NCBI GenBank assembly: GCA_033239005.1
Contig: BSQZ01000054.1
Coordinates: 4,249,431-4,313,430, forward strand
Direction: 5' to 3'
DNA length: 64,000 nt
Origin: Lamellibrachia satsuma
Lineage: Eukaryota; Annelida; Polychaeta; Sabellida; Siboglinidae
Shown: piece by piece, positions 57,501 through 61,605 of the stretch
Layout: each line of letters begins with the position of its first letter
Position numbering within the stretch: the first letter of the stretch is position 1
Notes under the pieces: generated by a model
Told to the model about the DNA's origin: nothing
The model's input: only the letters and a program-made list of their open reading frames with translations
Database searches by the model: none
Program-made: the position numbers and the translations under genes

Positions 57501-60500
57501 TACAATAAACCATGACAGTAAATGCATTGTTAAGAAGTGCCTAGTTGTGAAATACTTGATGTTACAATCAGTTGCTACAATTGATATAACATTTCACATG
57601 TTCAAATATTTACCACAAATGCAAAATGACACTGTTGATATGGAACCACAACCAGGTTTGTTTCTTTAATTTATGTAGGACAGAGCAGCCAGTCACATGA
57701 TGTGTTGCCATGGTTACAGGTGTGTGGTCACAAGTGGGCTGACCTGTCCGAGTACGATTGGGGTGTGGCGGTGCTGAACGACTCTCACTATGGATGGTCA
57801 TGCATAGACAGCGTCCTTAGACTCTCCCTGTACGTGTCCTTAATTGTCCTTCCTTTTACTGTTTCATTTATATCTTGCTTATTTGCTGCCCTAACAATGC
57901 GTCCTTCCCATTGTACCACCACTCTACCTGGTGGACTATGATGGAACATAAAGATTCAGGTAACATAACAACAGGCCTATACATTAAACAATCTGAATAT
58001 GACATGTTCTCGGAATTACCCAAATCTTTAAGTTCCATTGTGTTCCACCAGGTAGCATGGTAGGAATGGGATGTATCTATTGAGTAGTTTCAAAAATGTT
58101 TTTTTTTTATTTTGTTGAAGAATGCAAAACTGTATGCAAAAAAAAAGAAATCTTTGGTTAACTAAGAAATTAACTAATCTGCTCATGTTTGAAATGGAAT
58201 GGTGATTCAATCAAACAATCAACTTCTTTATTTAAGACATGTAAATATTATATGTTTTCCAAAAATAAAGATTCATAAAATACGATATTGTCATTATTCC
58301 TAAACTTATTAATAAACAGTGACTTATTTAGGGGGGGCATTGGGCCATGGCCTTTTAATTAATTGTTTTCCATTGCGCCTCTACATGGTAGCATGATAAA
58401 CTAATGGTGACAATGTTTGGGCCCCTAACAATATCCTAGATATGCCACTGTTCATAAACATATACACAAGTTGTCTAATTATTGTTTTCGTAAATAGCTG
58501 CGCCACTTGTGCGTGTGTGTGTTGAGACAGATTGAGATCGAGCAAGGCGCCAGACCAGACAGCCGACATGGGCGAGCATAAGTTCACATATGCCCTGATG
58601 CCCCATACAGGTTTGTCTACACCAACCACGCTACTTAAGTTCTACTAAACTAGCAGATATGACCCAAATATCTGAGACCTCCAAGTAAATTTTATTGCGG
58701 GGGCAGTTAGTAGTGTAGTGGTTAGTACACCGGACTCTCAATCTAAAGGACCAGTGTTTGATTCCTGCTCCACTGTTTCGAAACTTGGCCAATTTTTGTC
58801 ACTCCACGTTGCCTCAGTTCACTCAGCTTACAAATACCTTCGCGTAGTAATTGCATTATGGCTGAATGCTTCCCAGTGAACTAGAATTGGTGTTAAAAAT
58901 TTGAACAAAACATGATAGCCTTTTTATTATATACATTTTTAACAGGCTTGTATTTGTAGAATAAAAGTAATAATTTGTATCCCATGAACAGCTATCATAA
59001 TCTTTACAAAATATAATCAAAAGACAACATCATGACAATATTAGTTGTTTTCAAAACAAATGGAATTATTGAAGACCAATGTTGATTATGGTTCGCTTTC
59101 AGCAACATTGTACTTAGAATCCCATCCTTTGTTGAACTGAATCATTCTTCGTTTCCAATCTTTAGCCATCGTCTATCATGACACCTTTTTAGAAAAGCAC
59201 AAGAACTCCGAATTGTCAGTCAGTATGCATTGGTAATTGTAATCTTTTTTCCACATTTGAACACATTTTATACCAAGGTTTTGTCACTTATTTTTCGTTG
59301 TCATATGCACATCATAGGTTTGGAAATTAGGATTGCATACACTGTCCCTTCTCTTGATAAATAAATTGGAGGAGAAATAAACTAAATATATAATATATTT
59401 TATTTGGCATAGCGCCAGATCCAGAATTGTTCGTAGCACTTCACATTATATAAAAATTTAATAAGATAGTCTAGAATAGCTAATTAAATAAACATGAAAA
59501 TACTAATAAGAGTTTTTAAATAAATATATCACAATGAGATATTATAGAATTTGTAAGTGAACTAGACTAAAAGGCTAATAGAAATCAATGTAAAGTAAAT
59601 AACTCTCATGTCTACAATGTTTCAGGAACGTTTCAGTCAGCCGGGGTGATACAGGCTGCCTATGAATTAAACGAACCACTTGTACACCTTGGAGGAGATG
59701 GTGAAGGTTCTTCCAGACCTTTGATCGGTGACACATCCTATTTCTTCATTGACTCTTCAGCTGTGATTCTAGAGACTGTCAAGAAGGTATGGAATTGTTT
59801 AATTCTGACTAGATAAGGCCTTTTTTACAGATTTTCTTTTAACACAACAGTCGGTCGGTGAAATAAAAACTAATAAAATAGTAATCCATAATATGTAACG
59901 CCTATGGTAGTCATGAACTAGATTAGTCTATTATTTATGCGAATAAACAACTTTCTTATAAAAAAAATTCTATGACAATGCATTCATTCATTCAATATAT
60001 ATATTCTTTTAAAATATTGTGTTTTTGCACACTTGCTGTCCTGCGGCTCACTCCATAAGACGCTGATGCAATGTGACACTAATTGGACCAAATCTGTGCG
60101 CAAGACAATATTTTTTAAGAGTATATTTTTGTACGTGGAATGATGTTTCATGCTAAAATACGACATGATGAAAACGTAAAGAAGTTTTTGCCTTTGATGG
60201 CAATCTTGTTAAATCTTGTTAAAAAAACAAAAGGTCAACATTATAAATACACATCTAACTGATGCATCCTATAGGCTTTTTAATATATTGATGGTGCAGG
60301 CATTTATGCAATAACTAGATAATCTGTTCCATTCATTTATTATCCTCTGGTGGAATGAGTACTTTCTCATATCCAGTCTTCACTGTTCCTTAGCTAATGC
60401 TACTTTGTGCCTTCTTGGTCAACTACTTTGTTTACTGTACATATGAAGGATATATTTCTAGTATTATCTTCATAATCATTAAAAATCTGTTTAAACTATT

Positions 60501-61543
60501 AACGGGTCTCCCCGTAATCTTCTGGTCTCTAGTGTTATCAAACCACACTATATTACGAACATGTGTCAAACCACAATCTTTTTTCATAACTAAGGTATCT
60601 CAGTTGTGAATTCAGTTTAGTTGGTCTTCATTGCATTCTTTCTAGCTTATCTGCCCTTCTTAATTTGATTCGGACGTTATGCACAAGGTGGCGCCACAGA
60701 TTACCAGTCCTTTTGTTGATGGGCAAATGCTGCAGCCAACACATTTATTTTCACAGCATGCAAATGTAGGGATGTTCACAGTCATTATGAGTCATATCCA
60801 TGGGTGTTCCTGCACATTAAAACCTTTACAAGCCATAATGGCATCTCCCAAATCAAATATTTAGGACAAATTACTCCTTTCTACAATTTGCCTGTCATTA
60901 GTAAATCCAGCTAAAGCCAGAGAAATATAAGGAATCTGTCCAACCTTTTTGTTTTTATATGTTGAGATCAACCAATCAAGTTTATTCTAAGAAAACTTGA
61001 TAAGTTGCATGATAAGTCTTTACAATGTTACATATTGTTACATTTTGTGAGCTTGGTCAGCTGGTTATACATGTATGTAATATAATAAGTATTTAAAATA
61101 ATACTTAGACCAAATATTGCTTGTTGAGCAGCAGTTGTGGGATTTTTAACTGGACATCAGTCATTCAGTACCATAAAAAAATTGCTCAAGGGGTTGGACA
61201 TTTTGCTTTAAAATCAGTTGGAGCCGAACAGTATCCCTTTCAGGCCAGATATTAATCCTGGTCCACTGCTATGAATTTCAGTTGAATGAATTTGGTTTGC
61301 AGATATTTCAGTTTGTAGGCCGCTGGTCCTAGTGATGCAAGCTAGGACATCGTTGGGAATTTGGAAAGTTTTTTTTTTACATACACCCACTAGCTCAGAA
61401 TATTCACTTAACTTCCACTGTGCATAACATTATGTTTTAAAATAATATATTGTGTATGTGTATATATACATTATATATTGTTTTATTATGCACTTACTCA
61501 TAGTAATTTTACTCTTTAGGTATTGATGAGTTGTATTGGAAAA

Positions 61544-61605
<62 letters not shown>

